A DNA stretch of 9,699 bases from JBCBST01 sp039819115. GTDB lineage: Bacteria > Bacteroidota > Rhodothermia > Balneolales > Balneolaceae. Position 1 is the stretch's first letter, and each line of letters opens with the position of its first letter. A program made the translations under genes and the position numbers. The notes under the pieces are model-generated. The model was given only the letters and a program-made list of their open reading frames with translations. It had not been told where the DNA came from and made no database searches. The stretch covers positions 1 to 9,699 of the forward strand of contig JBCBST010000120.1 of NCBI GenBank assembly GCA_039819115.1, given 5' to 3'. Positions 7,485 through 9,699 of this stretch are shown piece by piece.

Positions 7485-8351
7485 CTACTCCTTTTGGTAA
7501 ATACCTGTATCGGGTTTAAATAAGGGTCGGGTCAGGTTAGCTTTAAATCCAAGCTGATGAAGAGAATCATACGCATTAAGGGCTACAAAATCCTGTTCAA
7601 AAATCCCATATACGCTGGATCCGCTACCGCTCATTGCGGCATATTGCGCCCCAAAGTCATAAAACTGATCTTTTAAGTTTCCAACCAGCTCGATACGCGG
7701 AAAAACGGCAGGTTCGAGATCATTCTGCAACAAGTACTGCCACTGGTCCATGTCTTCCTCTAACAAAACCGAGCGCACGGAAAACTCAGAAGTTCCCGGT
7801 TCACAATACTGATATGCTTCAACCGTGCTGCTAAATACATCCGGAAAAAGGGTTACAATCCAGGCATCAGGTTGGATGGGTAACGGTTCGATTTCTGTTC
7901 CCAATCCGGTACCCATTCCCGCTTCATTAAGAATGAAAAAAGGAACATCTGCACCAAGCTGTTTGCCCAATTCAACCAAATCGGAATCGGATAACCCGAG
8001 ATTTGCAATTTTATTCAGCATTCTGAGCGTCAGGGCAGCATCGCTACTCCCCCCTCCTAATCCGGCCCCAACCGGTATATTCTTTTGAACCGAAATCTCA
8101 AATTCATCTCTCAATCCGGCTTCCTGCTGTAATATCTGTACTGCTTTTACCACAAGGTTGGTATCATCAACCGGTATGGATGGGTCCGAAAGTTGAACAT
8201 GCATTCGGTTAGCCGGTTTTACTTCAAATCGATCGGCCCACTCGATGAAACAGAATCCAGTCTCGATGCTATGATATCCGTTTGGCAGCTTTTCCAGGAT
8301 GTGTAAACCAAGATTAATCTTTGCATAAGCATTACTCAGCCAATATTCCAT
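7485..8351 (-). CDS. ispE: 4-diphosphocytidyl-2-C-methyl-D-erythritol kinase (IspE)
   Basis: 288 residues, normal for IspE. This GHMP-family kinase phosphorylates the 2-hydroxyl of 4-diphosphocytidyl-2-C-methyl-D-erythritol with ATP, the fourth step of the cytoplasmic MEP pathway to IPP and DMAPP. Visible motifs are the N-terminal SNAYAKINLGLHI at 6-18, with Lys11 at the conserved catalytic-site position, and the ATP-binding glycine/serine-rich PVGAGLGGGSSDAA at 93-106. GADVPFF at 133-139 carries the conserved acidic residue Asp135. The C-terminal GHMP motif is SGSGSSVYGIF at 241-251. The ATG at 8349-8351 shares its A with the TGA of the upstream cca gene (TGATG), so the two are almost certainly one transcript with coupled translation. 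The presence of IspE indicates the MEP rather than the mevalonate route in this organism. Confidence 0.96.
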   Translation of the reverse strand: MEYWLSNAYAKINLGLHILEKLPNGYHSIETGFCFIEWADRFEVKPANRMHVQLSDPSIPVDDTNLVVKAVQILQQEAGLRDEFEISVQKNIPVGAGLGGGSSDAALTLRMLNKIANLGLSDSDLVELGKQLGADVPFFILNEAGMGTGLGTEIEPLPIQPDAWIVTLFPDVFSSTVEAYQYCEPGTSEFSVRSVLLEEDMDQWQYLLQNDLEPAVFPRIELVGNLKDQFYDFGAQYAAMSGSGSSVYGIFEQDFVALNAYDSLHQLGFKANLTRPLFKPDTGIYQKE

Positions 8352-9699
8352 CAGGACTCTGTATTTAAGAATTCATGTTTATGAGCCATCATATAATCAA
8401 AAGCAGCATCATGGTTATTAGGAATCTCTCCATTCAAGATGGCCTCTTTAACGGCTTCTTTTATATCCCCGATTACTTTGGAGGGTTCTATACCTAATGC
8501 TTCCATAATCTCTTCTCCGGTCAAGGGGTTTTTCCAGTTTCGGATCCGGTCTTTTTCCTCAACCTCTTTGATTTTCTTCTCGACCAGATCAAAGTTCTTT
8601 CGATAACGATCGACCTTGAATTCGTTTTTACTGGTAATGTCAGCCCTGCACAAGGTCATTAAGTCGTCCACATCGTCACCGGCATCAAAGATAAGGCGTC
8701 GCACCGCAGAGTCTGTAACGATTTCGGAAACCAGAGAAATGGGTCTTAAATGCAGACGGACGAGCTTTTGCACATATCGCATACGTTCATCCATGGGTAA
8801 TCCAAACCGTCTGAAAATAGATTTAGTCCATTTCGCTCCTAACGCATCATGCCCATGAAAGGTCCACCCAATACCCGGCACATAGCGTTGTGTAGGTGGT
8901 TTGGCGATATCATGTAAAATAGCAGCCCATCGCAGCCATCTGTTTTCACTAACGTTAGCAACATTATCTAATACCTCCAGTGTATGCCAGAAGTTATCCT
9001 TATGCCGATGCCCATTTACTTCTTGTACACCCTCCAGGTTATGCATTTCATGAAAAAACTGTTCCAGAAGCCCGGTCTTAAACAATAACCCAAACCCGAC
9101 GGATGGGACGGGGCTGTCCACAATTTTATTCAACTCGTCGGTAATACGCTCTTTAGAAATAATGGAAAGACGGGGTGCCATTTTACAAATGGCTGCAAAA
9201 GTATCCGTATCGATATCGAACTGAAGCTGACTTGCAAATCGTACCGCTCGCATCATACGTAATGGATCATCATCAAAGGTTTGATGCGGATCGATCGGTG
9301 TACGTATGCATTTGTTTTTTAAATCCCGGATACCGCCAAAAGGATCCAGTAACGTTCCGTAGTCCTCGACATTCAACGACCAGGAAAGTGCATTAATGGT
9401 TAAATCTCTACGTAGTTGATCGTCTTCAAGCGTTCCGTCTTCTACAATAGGTTTTCGAGAGTTCCGGCGATAACTCTCTTTTCGCGCGCCAACAAACTCG
9501 AGCTCAATTGCACCCGCTTTTACCTGTGCTGTTCCAAACTGCTTAAACACAGCCAGATGCGTGTCTGGGAGAAATTCGGCTACTTTTCTGGCCATATTGA
9601 TTCCCGAACCAATGGTTACAAAATCAATATCGAGGTGATCAGGCTTAAGGCGGTTCAGATAAAAATCGCGTACATAGCCACCAACCAAGTAGACAGGTT
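8351..9699 (-). CDS. cca: CCA tRNA nucleotidyltransferase with HD domain (5' end outside window)
   Basis: Partial: the frame runs through the right edge with codons for Pro-Val-Tyr before Leu-Val-Gly-Gly, so the true start is off the window and the TTG at 9686-9688 is only an internal Leu codon. Numbering from that Leu, the class II nucleotidyltransferase head shows GGYVRD at 3-8, the metal-binding DID at 20-22, RRDLTINALSW at 93-103, DPFGGIRDL at 115-123 and DDDPLRMMRAVRFA at 139-152. A tRNA-binding helical region follows, then an HD domain with HRHKDNFWHT (227-236), LHDIAKP (258-264) and FHGHD (277-281). The tail has GEEIMEALGI at 391-400. Such enzymes add or repair the 3' CCA of tRNAs. The HD domain may give phosphohydrolase activity, as in the E. 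coli enzyme, though many Bacteroidota homologues have not been tested. A poly(A) polymerase of the same fold is the main alternative; the fully conserved HD residues favour CCA addition. Confidence 0.92.
   Translation of the reverse strand, partial: PVYLVGGYVRDFYLNRLKPDHLDIDFVTIGSGINMARKVAEFLPDTHLAVFKQFGTAQVKAGAIELEFVGARKESYRRNSRKPIVEDGTLEDDQLRRDLTINALSWSLNVEDYGTLLDPFGGIRDLKNKCIRTPIDPHQTFDDDPLRMMRAVRFASQLQFDIDTDTFAAICKMAPRLSIISKERITDELNKIVDSPVPSVGFGLLFKTGLLEQFFHEMHNLEGVQEVNGHRHKDNFWHTLEVLDNVANVSENRWLRWAAILHDIAKPPTQRYVPGIGWTFHGHDALGAKWTKSIFRRFGLPMDERMRYVQKLVRLHLRPISLVSEIVTDSAVRRLIFDAGDDVDDLMTLCRADITSKNEFKVDRYRKNFDLVEKKIKEVEEKDRIRNWKNPLTGEEIMEALGIEPSKVIGDIKEAVKEAILNGEIPNNHDAAFDYMMAHKHEFLNTES

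Overview
The window looks like a chromosomal segment from a Bacteroidota-type bacterium, most plausibly the Balneolota/Rhodothermota side (a Balneola- or Gracilimonas-like marine organism). The basis is inference: moderate GC content, mostly weak Shine-Dalgarno sites, a very large secreted Asp-box/VPS10-type protein, and an ECF sigma / small membrane protein / Spy-like triad of a kind common in that group. No rRNA, tRNA, CRISPR, insertion sequence or phage gene was seen. It reads as an ordinary chromosomal region with tight gene packing. No intergenic gap exceeds about 125 bases.

Layout. One gene lies on the plus strand (75-3275): a 1066-residue exported protein with at least eleven Asp-box repeats in a seven-plus-four arrangement, suggesting two beta-propellers, followed by a helical C-terminal region. 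It meets the minus-strand genes tail to tail, with a strong 12-bp hairpin at 3299-3339 that can serve as a terminator in both directions. Everything from 3399 to the right edge is on the minus strand. In transcription order these are cca (5' end outside the window), ispE (one-base overlap, TGATG), glgP (84-base gap), an ECF sigma factor (54-base gap), a small single-pass membrane protein that is probably its anti-sigma factor (39-base gap), and a membrane-anchored Spy/CpxP/ZraP-like protein (3-base gap).

How the genes fit together. cca (tRNA 3' CCA addition), ispE (MEP isoprenoid pathway) and glgP (glycogen/maltodextrin breakdown) are housekeeping functions. They share a strand but no obvious pathway. 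The last three genes look like a self-contained envelope-stress module: cytoplasmic sigma factor, membrane-spanning partner, and a periplasmic helical sensor or chaperone tethered to the same membrane.

The most notable non-coding feature is an 11-bp perfect inverted repeat, extendable to 15 bp with G-U pairs, at the sigma-factor start. In the mRNA its stem would include the whole AUG codon. That suggests translational control or attenuation between glgP and the sigma module. I found no clear evidence of a wholly new system; the hairpin-gated sigma module is the part most worth checking.
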